Counted from the stretch's first letter, positions 43,745-53,653 are shown. The stretch: 64,000 nucleotides of DNA from Candidatus Rhodoferax mariagerensis (GCA_016719055.1 JADKAW010000004.1:124001-188000); one strand, 5' to 3'. Program-made: numbers and translations. The notes: generated by a model not told the origin, from the letters alone.

Positions 43745-44320
43745 ATGCAGATAAGCCATTTAAACCAGTTTACTTTTCCTAAAACGACGATCCAGTCCCT
43801 GACAGGGAACCTGTCCGAAGACAAGGCAGGCGGGACAACTGATATCGCCGCAAGCGCGACCAAACCCGACTTGGGTGACGCAGTGCGCCAACTCACGCCA
43901 GCGCAAGACGCCCCCGGCGTGATTTTGAAACTGCAGTCTGGCAGCAACTCAGCCAATGACCTGGTTTATTCCGACACGCCCAAGGGGCAGGTTGGCCAGG
44001 GCATCGAGGCCGAAAGCATGGCCGAGCAGCACCATTTGGCCCAGGCGCGTCACAGCGGGCCACCGACGCGTTTGTCGGTCGACCCAAGCGGTGTATTGGT
44101 GGCCAACGCTGGTGTTGGCGTGGCCAGCAAACCAACTGAGGAAGCCAAGCCAGTGGACTTTGTCAGCTTTGCGGTGAGCGCAATGCGCGACTACGCCGAC
44201 GAGCAAAACCGGCTCAAAATCAGCGCCAAACAAGATAGCCAGGCATCCACCACCTCGCTGTTTGCAAGCGGCTTGGGTGATGTGCAAAAGCTGGCGGCCC
44301 GCTTCAAGCTATTTACCTGA
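43745..44320 (+). CDS. Hypothetical protein
   Basis: 191 residues from MQISHLNQFTFPKTTIQSLTG. It is polar and low in cysteine, with Ala/Ser/Thr/Gln-rich sequence that looks disordered, and a more structured C-terminus (DFVSFAVSAMRDYADEQNRLK). No signal peptide or membrane segment. A weak ribosome site (GAGGGG) precedes the ATG. The family was not recognised. The longer frame starting at 43511 includes the noncoding stretch. Confidence 0.55.
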   Translation: MQISHLNQFTFPKTTIQSLTGNLSEDKAGGTTDIAASATKPDLGDAVRQLTPAQDAPGVILKLQSGSNSANDLVYSDTPKGQVGQGIEAESMAEQHHLAQARHSGPPTRLSVDPSGVLVANAGVGVASKPTEEAKPVDFVSFAVSAMRDYADEQNRLKISAKQDSQASTTSLFASGLGDVQKLAARFKLFT

Positions 44321-44398
44321 TCACAGCCTGCCACCGCCGCCACCACATCGGTCGTGTCGCCTTGAATGTGTCTGTCGGGGGAACCTCAACCAAGCTGC

Positions 44399-44630
44399 TC
44401 AAACCTGATCACTGAGCTTCTTCAATTGGTACAGCGGCTGGAGCGCCTCGCGCGGGCTGAATTCATCAGGATTTAGGGCTCTAGCCCATGTCTCTACTTC
44501 GCCGAAAGCTACTGAATCTGTAGCGGGCAGGTTGGTAAACAAGTCCACCTGAGACAGGGGCTGGCTGACTTGCTGCTTCTGCGCTTCAAGTGTGTGGCGG
44601 GCATGTTTGGCGACTGCAGCCGGCACGACG
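44399..44630 (-). pseudogene. Duplicated mutS 3' end
   Basis: The frame ...VAKHARHTLEAQKQQVSQPLSQVDLFTNLPATDSVAFGEVETWARA, then LNPDEFSPREALQPLYQLKKLS closely follows the last 75 residues of MutS encoded at 45219-45450. Homology begins near 44630 and there is no start codon of its own. The fragment lies about 820 bases downstream of the real mutS end, with one small gene between them. It includes the same dispersed-repeat copy. Confidence 0.8.
44480..44530 (+). repeat. Dispersed repeat copy in the mutS fragment
   Basis: GGGCTCTAGCCCATGTCTCT, then AGCTACTGAATCTGTAGC, nearly identical to 45293-45345 in mutS, so duplicated together with it. Confidence 0.6.
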
Positions 44631-44682
44631 GCCCTGAACGTTGTCTGGCCAACCCGCAGGTGAAAGCCTTGAAAAAGCCGGA

Positions 44683-44985
44683 TTATTTCCAGCCGGCCAC
44701 CTTTTCGCAAGCCTTCATTTCATCCGGGTGCGTCTTTTCCCATTGGGTAATGGACTTGGTTTCGTTGTCGTCCATCTTGCTGTTCATGCAGGTACAGTAT
44801 TTTTTGACCACTTCCGGTTTGGCACCTTCACGGGCGTTGTCTTTTACGCACTTGGCAATCCATGCGTCATCGTCAGCGCCGGCAAAGGCCTGGCCACTGG
44901 CCAGAACGACTGCAATTGCAATCCACTTGATCATCGATGTCTTCACTGTCGGCTCCTTGGGTTGGTGCTGCATGACTGCGTGCAT
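44683..44985 (-). CDS. Small secreted cysteine-containing protein
   Basis: 100 residues as read; the start is more likely at the internal MIKWIAIAVVLASGQAFAGADD (44934), which is a clean signal peptide, giving about 83 residues. The mature part has a CVKDN...YCTCMNSKMDDNETKSITQWEKTHPDEMKACEKVAGWK pattern with four cysteines. It lies between mutS and the duplicated mutS tail. Function unknown. Confidence 0.7.
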   Translation of the reverse strand: MHAVMQHQPKEPTVKTSMIKWIAIAVVLASGQAFAGADDDAWIAKCVKDNAREGAKPEVVKKYCTCMNSKMDDNETKSITQWEKTHPDEMKACEKVAGWK

Positions 44986-45215
44986 ACGCCAAGCAAGTTG
45001 CTTCAGTCACGGCGCGTTGAAAATGCGCAGCGCAGTATAGCGTTGCAGCAGCTTGAAGAGAACCCGGTCGATCACGCTGAAATCATGGCGCAATCCGTTT
45101 GCTGGACAGTCGATTCGGCAAAAAAAGAAGCTGTCCAAGTCACCCTACCGCATGCAACAGCGCTGGCACCTACCCTGAAAAAATAAGCGAGTGATTGCCA
45201 TGCCGCTGTGTCACA

Positions 45216-47885
45216 TCAGTTTGCCGCGCTGAGCTTCTTCAACTGGTACAACGCCTCGAGCGCCTCGCGCGGGCTGAATTCATCAGGATTTAGGGCTCTA
45301 GCCCATGTCTCTACTGCGCTGAAAGCTACTGAATCTGTAGCGGGCGGGGTGGCAAACAAGTCCACCTGGGCCTGGTGTTGGCTGGCTTGCTGCTCCAGCG
45401 CTTCAAGCGTGTGGCGGGCATGGTTAACCACCGCAGCGGGCATACCTGCCAGCCGTGCCACCTGAATGCCGTAGCTTTTGCTGGCCGGGCCACTCTGGAT
45501 TTCATGCAAAAAGACGATGTCGCGGCCCGCTTCGACCGCGCTCACATGCACATTGAGGGCAGCGTGGTGGGTGGCCGGAAACTCGGTCAGCTCAAAATAA
45601 TGCGTGGCAAACAGCGTGTAGGCCTGCGTTTTGTCATGCAACTGGGTGGCAATCGCGCTGGCCAGCGCCAGGCCGTCAAAGGTGCTGGTGCCGCGACCAA
45701 TTTCGTCCATCAGCACCAGCGAATTGGGCGTGGCGGCGTTCAGAATTTGCGCGGCTTCCAGCATCTCCAGCATGAAGGTCGATTGCGCATTGGCCAGGTC
45801 GTCGGCTGCGCCAATGCGGGTGTGGATGGCGTCAATCGGCCCCAGCCGGCAGTTTTTGGCCGGTACATAACTGCCCATGCTGGCCAGCAGCACAATCACC
45901 GCGATCTGGCGCATGTAGGTTGATTTGCCGCCCATGTTGGGGCCGGTGATGATCTGCATGCGTGCCTTGGGCCCCAAGCGGGTGTCGTTGGCGATGAAGG
46001 CGCGGCTACCGGAGGGGCCGGCCATGCCGTTCAGTTCGGCCAGGCGCGTCTGCACCACCGGGTGGCGGCCGGCCTCGATGTCAATGCAAGGCTCCTTGAC
46101 AAACTGCGGGGCGCACCAGTCCAGCGTCAGGCTGCGCTCAGTCAGGGCGCACAGGGCGTCCAGCGTGGCCAGCGCACTGGCCAGGCGGGCCAGCGCCGGT
46201 ACAAAAGCCTGCAACTGGTCCAGCACCTGGTCATACAAGCATTTTTCGCGCGCCAGGGCACGTTCCTGCGCGCTCAACGCCTTGTCTTCAAAGGCTTTGA
46301 GCTCGGGGGTGATGAAGCGCTCGGCATTTTTCAGGGTCTGGCGGCGCCGGTAGTCGTCGGGCACCTTGTCCACCTGGCCTTGGGTGACTTCGATGAAAAA
46401 GCCGTGCACCTTGTTGTATTGCACACGCAGGTTGGTGATGCCGGTGCGCAGCTTCTCGCGGGTTTCCAGGTCCAGCAAAAAGCCGTCGCAGTTGGTCTGA
46501 ATGGCGCGCAGTTCGTCCAGATCGACGTCAAAGCCGCTGGCGATAACGCCGCCATCACGCACCAGCGCAGCGGGCTCGGCAGCAATCGCCAATCTGAGCA
46601 AATCTGCGCAGCCCGCGGGTGGCTGCAAGTCCTCAGAAATTTGAGTCAAATAGGCATCTAGCCCAGACAGGACGGGCGCTAACAGCTCTGTTTTTTGAAG
46701 CGTTTGCTGCAAACCCACCAACTCGCGCGGGCGTACCTGGCGCAAAGCGATGCGTGCAGTGATGCGCTCCACATCGGTGCTGCCCTTAAGCTGTTGACGC
46801 AGCCGGGCCCAGGGGCCTGCGGCTGCTGACAGGGCGGGCCCGTTGCGCAAGGCGTTGATGGCGCTGTGGCGCGCTTTGGCCTGGCTGCGCTCGCGGCGCG
46901 GGCTGAGTAGCCAGTTTTTCAGCAGGCGGCTGCCCATGCCGGTCATGCAGGTATCCAGCAGCGAAAACAGCGTAGGTGTGTCTTCGCCACGCAGGGTCTG
47001 GGTCAGCTCCAGATTGCGCCGGGTGGTTGGGGGCAGGTCAATCATGTCATCGGCGCGCTGCACCTGCACACTGTGAATGTGGCTCAGCGTGCGGCCCTGG
47101 GTGTGTTCGGCGTAAGACAGCAGGGCAGCCGCAGCGGCATGGGCATTGACCAGGTCTTGTGCCTGCCAGGCGGCCAGGCTGGCCGCTTGAAGGTGCGCCA
47201 GCAGCGTGCGCTGTCCCAGGCCGGCATCAAACTGCCAGTCGGGGCGCACCGACACCGACAGGGCGGGGGTGGTGGCTATGGCGCGCAAGCGGGCCTCAAA
47301 AGCCGGGGTGGCACCGGCGCTAAAGATCAGCTCGCCCGCGCCCAAGCGCAGCACCCAGGGGCTCAGCGCATCGGTGGCACATTCGGCCAGATGCACGACG
47401 CCCTGGGTCACATTCAGCCAGGCCAGACCACACTGGTTGCGCGCGCCCTGATGAATGCTGAGCAAAATCGCCTCTGATTTGTCGCTGAGTAATTCCAGGT
47501 CGGTCAGCGTGCCGGGGGTCACCACCCGCACCACCTTGCGCTCAACCGGGCCTTTGGCAGTGGCCACGTCGCCGACCTGTTCGCAAATTGCCACCGATTC
47601 ACCCAGCTTGATCAGCCGTGCCAGATAGGTGTCGACCGAATGAAACGGCACACCCGCCATCAGCACCGGTTTTCCGGCACTTTGCCCGCGCTGGGTCAGG
47701 GTGATGTTGAGCAGGCGTGCGGCTTTTTCGGCGTCGGCATAAAACAGCTCGTAAAAGTCGCCCATGCGGTAGAACAGCAACGTATGAAGGTGGTCTTTCT
47801 TCAGAGAAAAGTACTGCTGCATCATCGGCGTGTGCTCAGCAACCGCTGGTGCAGCATTGTCAGTCTGAAAATTTTTGCTTTTCAT
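45216..47885 (-). CDS. mutS: DNA mismatch repair protein MutS
   Basis: 889 residues. Mismatch-binding domain with FYRMGDFYELFYADAEKAA (the F-x-E mismatch-recognition region), lever and clamp, and ATPase with Walker A ITGPNMGGKSTYMRQIA, signature STFMLEMLEAAQIL, Walker B LVLMDEIGRGTSTFDG and ATHYFEL. ATG 47885 (MKSKNFQTD) is preferred to 47915. Two dispersed-repeat copies are in frame: one near residues 395-415, one near 845-865, just before the C-terminal SPREALEALYQLKKL oligomerisation helix. The protein stays open, so the inserts appear tolerated. Confidence 0.96.
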   Translation of the reverse strand: MKSKNFQTDNAAPAVAEHTPMMQQYFSLKKDHLHTLLFYRMGDFYELFYADAEKAARLLNITLTQRGQSAGKPVLMAGVPFHSVDTYLARLIKLGESVAICEQVGDVATAKGPVERKVVRVVTPGTLTDLELLSDKSEAILLSIHQGARNQCGLAWLNVTQGVVHLAECATDALSPWVLRLGAGELIFSAGATPAFEARLRAIATTPALSVSVRPDWQFDAGLGQRTLLAHLQAASLAAWQAQDLVNAHAAAAALLSYAEHTQGRTLSHIHSVQVQRADDMIDLPPTTRRNLELTQTLRGEDTPTLFSLLDTCMTGMGSRLLKNWLLSPRRERSQAKARHSAINALRNGPALSAAAGPWARLRQQLKGSTDVERITARIALRQVRPRELVGLQQTLQKTELLAPVLSGLDAYLTQISEDLQPPAGCADLLRLAIAAEPAALVRDGGVIASGFDVDLDELRAIQTNCDGFLLDLETREKLRTGITNLRVQYNKVHGFFIEVTQGQVDKVPDDYRRRQTLKNAERFITPELKAFEDKALSAQERALAREKCLYDQVLDQLQAFVPALARLASALATLDALCALTERSLTLDWCAPQFVKEPCIDIEAGRHPVVQTRLAELNGMAGPSGSRAFIANDTRLGPKARMQIITGPNMGGKSTYMRQIAVIVLLASMGSYVPAKNCRLGPIDAIHTRIGAADDLANAQSTFMLEMLEAAQILNAATPNSLVLMDEIGRGTSTFDGLALASAIATQLHDKTQAYTLFATHYFELTEFPATHHAALNVHVSAVEAGRDIVFLHEIQSGPASKSYGIQVARLAGMPAAVVNHARHTLEALEQQASQHQAQVDLFATPPATDSVAFSAVETWARALNPDEFSPREALEALYQLKKLSAAN
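45293..45345 (+). repeat. Dispersed repeat copy in the mutS C-terminus
   Basis: GGGCTCTAGCCCATGTCTCT, then AAAGCTACTGAATCTGTAGC; encodes the ATDSVAFSAVETWARAL peptide between the clamp region and the C-terminal helix. Confidence 0.6.
46640..46700 (+). repeat. Dispersed repeat copy inside the mutS lever region
   Basis: GAGTCAAATAGGCATCTAGC, then GGGCGCTAACAGCTCTG. It encodes LLAPVLSGLDAYLTQI in frame. Confidence 0.55.
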
Positions 47886-48134
47886 CAATGGCTTGTATCT
47901 TTTTGTGGTCGGCAAAAGTGTAGTGCTTCAACACGCATTGATTTTCATCAGGATATTTTGAATGCGCTTTTTGGTATCTGGCTTGGTGCGTCCACAGTCG
48001 CATCAGCGTCTCTTCACGCCCATCACACGTGCAATAGCTTGGGAAATGGGTGCCAGAAATCTCTGGATGAAGGCCGCTGCAGACGTCAGTCCAGCAGGTC
48101 AAGTGGTGATGGTGGTGGCCGACGTTGCGGCCAA

Positions 48135-49382
48135 TCAGGCCGAGTTCACCAGGTTATCGGCCCATACCAAGGCTTCCATGTGGGCCATGTTGATCTGGTG
48201 ATTGTTATAGTTCAAGGCAATCGCAAGCTCGGCACAGGCCTCATCGTCGTTATCTTCACAGGCTCTGACCAGGGACAGCATGTTGCCAAACATGCCAGTG
48301 CCGGACAGCACCGCGTCAGTGATTGCGTGAGGGAGTGACAATAGCTCCAGCGCCTGCTGCATTGGTATGCCCAGCATTTTGTCAAGCAAAGAAAACAAAC
48401 CCGTCAAAAAAGCGCTGTCGCGTTCTTCAACTGACAAGGTTTCGGCCGCCAACAGCTCCATCATGCGTCCGCGTACCACGGCAGTCGTACCGAAAACCGA
48501 GTGTGTGGTGTTGGCACGCGAGGTGATCAGCAGCAGGGCCGCCCAACGCATCAGCCGGTTCAGACCCATCAACATCACGGCATCGCGAAACGATGTGACC
48601 TCGCGGGTTAGCCCAAAACCGCATGAGTTGATCAGACGCATCAGGTTAAAACCCAGCAAGGCGTCTTTTTTCAAGGCTGTTTCGATGGCTTCAGTGCTGG
48701 CCTGGTTGCGCACCAGATTCATCAGTTGCAACACATGGGCATGTTCAGGTGCAACGACTTTGGTTGTAATGACTTCCGGGTTGGCCACCCAATAGCCCTG
48801 AAACAAGCTGGCCCCGCAGGCCTTCATGGCAACAAATTGCTCCAGGGTTTCAACTTTCTCGGCAATCAGGCTGGCCTGTGTACGCCCTTTGACAGCCGCG
48901 GCAATGGCCGTGTACTGTTCCGGCTTGACGGTGCCAAGATCCACCTTGACATAGTCCGCCAGGGGTTGCCAGGGGGCATAAACCGCTGCCAGCACACTGT
49001 GCTTGAACGCCAGCCTGAAACCGCGCTCTCGCAACTCGCGCAGTGTCATGGCCAAGGCGTCGATGTCGTCTTTGAGGTGTCCAGGTACTGGCCCGATGTC
49101 AAGCACCACTCGGTCCGGTCTGACCAGATCCAGATGCCCACCGGACAGGCTTTGGTGGGTTCGGTTGATGAAAATGAGCAGGGGTCCCTGCAGCATCTCA
49201 TCTCCCAGGTGATTCATGGCGCTGAAAGTTAAAAAAATGTCGCTTTCGACGTTGTAGACCTTGTTGACCGTGGATCGGTCATAGAGCTCATAGGCCACCA
49301 CATTGCGGTGGGCGTCCAAAATGGGCTGGCGTGCAATCAGTCCGGGTGCCGGAACTTTGGTGGCAACAGTAGCAGCAGTCAT
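48135..49382 (-). CDS. EAL-HDOD signalling protein (YuxH type)
   Basis: 415 residues. An EAL-like domain (LIARQPILDAHRNVVAYELYDR; FRLAFKHSVLAAV; LIAEKVETLEQF) lacks the catalytic E-x-L and DDFG motifs, so it should not hydrolyse cyclic-di-GMP. An HDOD domain follows (ALLGFNLMRLINSCGFGLTREVTSFRDAVMLMG). Related proteins (CdgJ, CsrD-like) influence motility and surface life. A stand-alone gene upstream of mutS. Confidence 0.9.
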   Translation of the reverse strand: MTAATVATKVPAPGLIARQPILDAHRNVVAYELYDRSTVNKVYNVESDIFLTFSAMNHLGDEMLQGPLLIFINRTHQSLSGGHLDLVRPDRVVLDIGPVPGHLKDDIDALAMTLRELRERGFRLAFKHSVLAAVYAPWQPLADYVKVDLGTVKPEQYTAIAAAVKGRTQASLIAEKVETLEQFVAMKACGASLFQGYWVANPEVITTKVVAPEHAHVLQLMNLVRNQASTEAIETALKKDALLGFNLMRLINSCGFGLTREVTSFRDAVMLMGLNRLMRWAALLLITSRANTTHSVFGTTAVVRGRMMELLAAETLSVEERDSAFLTGLFSLLDKMLGIPMQQALELLSLPHAITDAVLSGTGMFGNMLSLVRACEDNDDEACAELAIALNYNNHQINMAHMEALVWADNLVNSA

Positions 49383-49420
49383 GGTGTGCGTTTACGTTTG
49401 TTCAGAAGGTCGGGACTTTC

Positions 49421-51449
49421 TCAGGCCCCACACATGGCTACACCTTCATACACCCATTTGTTGGCAACGAGTTCGTCAATCAAACTCATGTCAGTGGTAA
49501 AACGGTGGTTTCCGTCGTTGTACATCCAGCGGTTGTTGTAGGCGCGGTAGATCGGTGTGGTGTCGGCAGGGCAAACTCCGTTGACCGGCAGCTTGACGTA
49601 GTAGGCGATGCCTTCGTACTTCCAGTTCGGGTTTTTCTTGACTGTTTCACATTCAGCGGTATTTGCCGTGAAAAAGTGTGAATTGTCACCCGTCGAATAG
49701 AAACGGCAGACGGGTACCGCACCTTGCGAGGTATCTCGCCACACCAGGAAATAGTCTTGTGTGTCAATCCAGCCGGTTCCGACCCCGCCGCTGAGAATAA
49801 TGGACGCTTCCGTGGCGTTATTGGTCCGGAAAAAGTGTTTGAGATTGACGTTGTAAAACTCATACACCAGCGAATACGGTTTAAGCGCCACCACTGCCGC
49901 CAGTGTTTGCGCCGCATCAACGATGCCCAAACCGCACAGCGGGTAGTCGCTGGTGCAAGTCGAACTGGCGGGAAAGCTTCGGCTTGCCAGCAACAGGCTC
50001 AGCTGCAACAGCTCGGGGGCAATCTGGGCATCCAGCCCCAAGGCTAAGGCAGCAATACCCGCTACATGGGGCGCGGCCATGCTGGTGCCCTGTTTGTAAC
50101 CGTAGTCGGACAAAGCTGGCACTGTTGTGCCAGTGTTAACGGTTGACAGGATGCCGTAGTCGTCGCCATAACGCTGGTCGCCGCCAGGCGCGGAAATGTC
50201 GACCTTGTACTGCTGGCTGTAATTGCTGTAGCTGGCCCGGTAGCCTTCCGGCCCGACAGCTCCCACTGTCATGACGCCATCACAGGAGGCTGGCACAAAA
50301 CTGGCCGCCTCAGTGTTGCTATTGCCGGCAGCCACCACAATCAGCACCCCGCGGGACTTGATCAGGTTGATGGCCTCCTGATACGCCGATTTGGCGCAAC
50401 CATTGGGATTGACGCCGCCGAGGCTCATATTGATCACTTTGGCCGGGTTCGGGTTGCTGGGCACGCCAGGCACACTCAGGCCTGCGGCCCAACTCATGCC
50501 ATCCACAATGTCGGCCACAGTGCCACCGCATTTTCCCAGCACCCGCACCGGCAGGATGCGGCTGTTCCAGCTGGCCCCAGCAATACCCGTGGCATTGTTG
50601 CCCGAGGCGGCAATGGTACCGGCCACGTGGGTGCCATGCCATGGTGGTTTCCCCACACTCGCCGGCCGAAACCCAGTCACCCGGGTCGTAAGCGTCAGCA
50701 TCGCGCCCGCCGCCGTCATTGGCGGTAAACAAATCGGAGACAAAATCATAGCCAGGCAGCAGGCGCTGAAAAAAATCAGCGTGGGGCCGCACACCAGTGT
50801 CAACCACCGCCACCACGGTATTGCTGCTACCCTGGGTGATGTCCCAGGCAGGTCGCAGGTTGGCCGAGCCCGCAAAGTCCAGTGGACTTTGCAGATTCCA
50901 CTGCGAGCTCCAGTAGGTGTCGTTGGGTGTAAATAAGCGCTTGTGTTGTAGATCTGGGTCGACCTTTTCGATCAAAGCCAAAGCCGTGAGCCGATCCATG
51001 ACAAGCTGCGCCTCGCTCCAGCTCAAGGGCGTTTCAAAATTAAACACAAAGGAATCCATGGACATGGCCCGACCAAAGATCAGCTTGACGCCCGCGGCGC
51101 GCACCATCTCGTCAATCAGCGCTTGCGGTGGTGGCTGGTTGTCACGCGACAGCCGCTTGGCCTCGGGTGAGCTGAAGCGGATGATCAGGCCCTTGACGTT
51201 TGGCGTGACAGGCGGCATGGCAGCGGCCTGCACAACAGGCTGAGACGCCGGTAAATTGCGGGCCTCGGCGGTTTTGACCGAGGGGACACTGCGCACGATA
51301 CCCGCGCTGCCAAGAATGGCGCTGACACTGTTGGCCACCTTCTTGTTGGCGAGCTTGTCATCGGCATAAGCGCTGGTGTTGATAACGATGCATGCCGCTG
51401 CAATTAAATGCGCTGCAAATGCTGTGGGCCGGGTTTTTATGGTGTTCAC
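49421..51449 (-). pseudogene. S8 subtilisin-like serine protease with C-terminal DUF5648, frameshifted
   Basis: From GTG 51449 (AGGAG seven bases upstream) the first frame encodes a signal peptide, a propeptide-like region and the catalytic Asp (VVAVVDTGVRPHADF). The frame then breaks near 50645: the first frame reads GETTMAWHPRG, the second gives WHGTHVAGTIAASGN with the catalytic His. The second frame continues with GTSMAAPHVAGIAAL (catalytic Ser) and a C-terminal DUF5648 domain (EFYNVNLKHFFRTNNATEA; VCRFYSTGDNSHFFTANTAE). One base too many separates Asp from His. It is either a real pseudogene or an error; about 675 residues if repaired. It would be a secreted protease. Confidence 0.85.
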
Positions 51450-51526
51450 GATGGCACTCCTTTGTTACTCAAAATGCTAGGCTGACAGTCCTATTCTCAC
51501 GGCGCATAGTGTCGCGCTTTTTCCAT

Positions 51527-52525
51527 TCAAGCGAAAGCCTGAACTGGCGTTGAGGTGCGCGCTGGCAACAGGCCATCCCGGACGGTGGGGTAAAGCAGCC
51601 GCAGCCGTAGCTCGGTTTTCATGCGCCGGTTGTCCATGCAGCGTGATTCGCCCATGAAGCTCAGTTGCATGGGGGGCAACGTTTGCTTGGCCAGATCGCG
51701 GGAAATTCGCGGTGGTTTGGGCAGCCCGTACAAGGTGGCCGCCAGATCAAAATAGTCACCCATTTTCAGGCGTGTATCGTCATTGATGTTGTAGGCGCGC
51801 CCGGGCTTGCCCCGCCACAACGCCGCCACACAGGCGCGTGCCAGGTCGTCAGCTTGAATGTGATTGGTAAAGACGTCGTCCTGAGCCTGTAGCACCGGTG
51901 TCCCCTTGAGCAAGCGCGCCCGCGGTGTGCCATCCACCCGGTCACTGGCATAGATGCCAGGAATGCGCAAAATGCAGCATGTCAGGCCGCTTGAGCGGCC
52001 TAGCCCGCGAATCACAGCTTCAGCATCAATTCGCCTGATAGCCCTTGGTGTGTCTGGGCTAAGCGCTCTTGTTTCTGTAGTAATTTCACCATTGCAATGG
52101 CCATAGACGCCGCTGGTTGACCCATAAACCCATGACTGCGGCAAGCTGCCCCGGCGTACCGCGCGCGCCAGTGCCAGCGTGCGCGGGTCACGGCTGCCAT
52201 GACCCGGAGGGGGTGCCAGGTGAATCAGCCGGGTGGCTAGGCCCGCCAGGCGGCGTAGCGTTGGCGCATGGTCCAAGTTGCCCGTCAAGGGTTGGATGCC
52301 GGCACTGCGCAGCATGGGCAGGCGCGCAGGGCTGGAGGTCAGTGCCAGCAATGTCACGCGCCCACGCAGCAAGGCCGCAACCCGCATTCCGACATCGCCG
52401 CAGCCCACCAGCAACACCCGCTGGCGCCTGAAACGGGCAGGCCGGGCGCCGATAGGTGCTGTCAGGGGGGCACCGCGACGTCCACGGGGCAAGGGATTAC
52501 TCAAGCGGTGACCGATTGCAGGCAA
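51527..52525 (-). CDS. NAD(P)-binding epimerase-like protein
   Basis: 332 residues. The Rossmann start is VLLVGCGDVGMRVAALL; then YGSTSGVYGH (Ser/Tyr catalytic area), RIPGIYASDR and NHIQADDLARACVAAL, typical of SDR-type sugar epimerases of the YeeZ group. A dispersed-repeat copy (52030-52090) lies in frame near residues 145-165, in the ITTETRALSPDTPRAI stretch. Substrate unknown. It is divergent from the reductase gene. Confidence 0.82.
   Translation of the reverse strand: MPAIGHRLSNPLPRGRRGAPLTAPIGARPARFRRQRVLLVGCGDVGMRVAALLRGRVTLLALTSSPARLPMLRSAGIQPLTGNLDHAPTLRRLAGLATRLIHLAPPPGHGSRDPRTLALARAVRRGSLPQSWVYGSTSGVYGHCNGEITTETRALSPDTPRAIRRIDAEAVIRGLGRSSGLTCCILRIPGIYASDRVDGTPRARLLKGTPVLQAQDDVFTNHIQADDLARACVAALWRGKPGRAYNINDDTRLKMGDYFDLAATLYGLPKPPRISRDLAKQTLPPMQLSFMGESRCMDNRRMKTELRLRLLYPTVRDGLLPARTSTPVQAFA
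52030..52090 (+). repeat. Dispersed repeat copy in the epimerase-like gene
   Basis: TGATAGCCCTTGGTGTGTCT, then GGGCTAAGCGCTCTTGTTTCTGTAGTAATTTCACC. A weaker match to the family. Confidence 0.45.
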
Positions 52526-52571
52526 AATCCAGTCCTAGCAGGTTTGACAAAGTGTCTAGGATAACGACAAC

Positions 52572-53630
52572 ATGCACAGCGCGCCCATTACCCCTACCAA
52601 CTTTCAGGTCACGATTGAGCCCAGTCATCGGACATTTGAGACAACAGCCGTCGAAACCATTCTGGCGGCAGGCATTCGGCAGGACGTCAACTTACCCTAT
52701 GGCTGCAAAGATGGTGCCTGCGGCTCGTGCAAAAGCAAAAAGCTCAGTGGCACGGTGACTCATGGCGCGCATCAGGCCAAAGCCTTGAGCGACGCCGAAG
52801 AAGTGCAGGGTTTTGTTCTGACATGCTGCGCCACAGCCACCAGCGACGTGGTATTGGAATCCCGCCAGGTGATTTCTGAGGGCGCTTTTCCGTTGAAAAA
52901 AATGCCAACCCGGGTCAAATTGATGGCACTGGAATCTGCCGATGTGATGCGCTTGGTGCTGCAACTGCCTGCTAATGAACTATTTCAGTACCATGCTGGG
53001 CAGTATGTCGAGTTTTTGCTGCAAGGGGGTGTGCGGCGCAGTTATTCCATGGCCAATGCACCCCACACCCAGTCAGGCGGCGCTGGCCTTGAGTTGCATA
53101 TTCGCCACATGCCCGGTGGCAAGTTCACAGATGCCGTGTTCAGCACCATGAAAGAACGTGAAATCTTGCGCATCGAGGGGCCGTTTGGCAGCTTTAATTT
53201 GCGTGAAAACAGCAGCAAACCGATTATTCTGCTGGCCTCGGGCACCGGCTTTGCACCGATCAAAGCGTTGCTGGAGCACATGCAGCACACCGGCAACCAG
53301 CGGCCTGTCACGCTGTATTGGGGTGGGCGCAGGCCCTCAGATCTGTACATGGATGGCTGGGTTAAAGCCAAATTGCTGGAAATGCCTACGCTGAAGTATG
53401 TGCCAGTGGTGTCTGACGCCACTCCTGGGGATGGCTGGAACGGACGCTGTGGATTTGTTCACCTTGCAGTATTGCAAGACCATGCAGACTTGTCGGGTTA
53501 TCAGGTTTATGCCTGCGGTGCACCGATCGTGGTGGACTCGGCGCATGCCGACTATTTGCGGGCTGGATTGCCTGACGACGAGTTTTTTGCCGATGCATTT
53601 ACCTCAGAGGCCGACAAGGCGCATCACTGA
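52572..53630 (+). CDS. 2Fe-2S ferredoxin-NAD(P)H reductase (CDP-6-deoxy-delta-3,4-glucoseen reductase-like)
   Basis: 352 residues. An N-terminal plant-type ferredoxin (LPYGCKDGACGSCKSKKL...VLTCCATA, the CxxxxCxxC...C cluster) is joined to a FAD domain (RRSYSMANAP) and an NAD domain (ILLASGTGFAPIKALLEHM, LYWGGRRPSDLY, YACGAPIVVDS). Members shuttle electrons from NAD(P)H to a partner enzyme. The name of the sugar-reductase family is often applied, but the partner here is unknown. Confidence 0.9.
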   Translation: MHSAPITPTNFQVTIEPSHRTFETTAVETILAAGIRQDVNLPYGCKDGACGSCKSKKLSGTVTHGAHQAKALSDAEEVQGFVLTCCATATSDVVLESRQVISEGAFPLKKMPTRVKLMALESADVMRLVLQLPANELFQYHAGQYVEFLLQGGVRRSYSMANAPHTQSGGAGLELHIRHMPGGKFTDAVFSTMKEREILRIEGPFGSFNLRENSSKPIILLASGTGFAPIKALLEHMQHTGNQRPVTLYWGGRRPSDLYMDGWVKAKLLEMPTLKYVPVVSDATPGDGWNGRCGFVHLAVLQDHADLSGYQVYACGAPIVVDSAHADYLRAGLPDDEFFADAFTSEADKAHH

Positions 53631-53653
53631 TTACATAACCCGAGGATTTATTT

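Noticed and set aside
47860..48102. 80-residue minus-strand frame between mutS and the EAL-HDOD gene
   Set aside because: It has no ribosome site, overlaps the mutS start region and matches nothing known.
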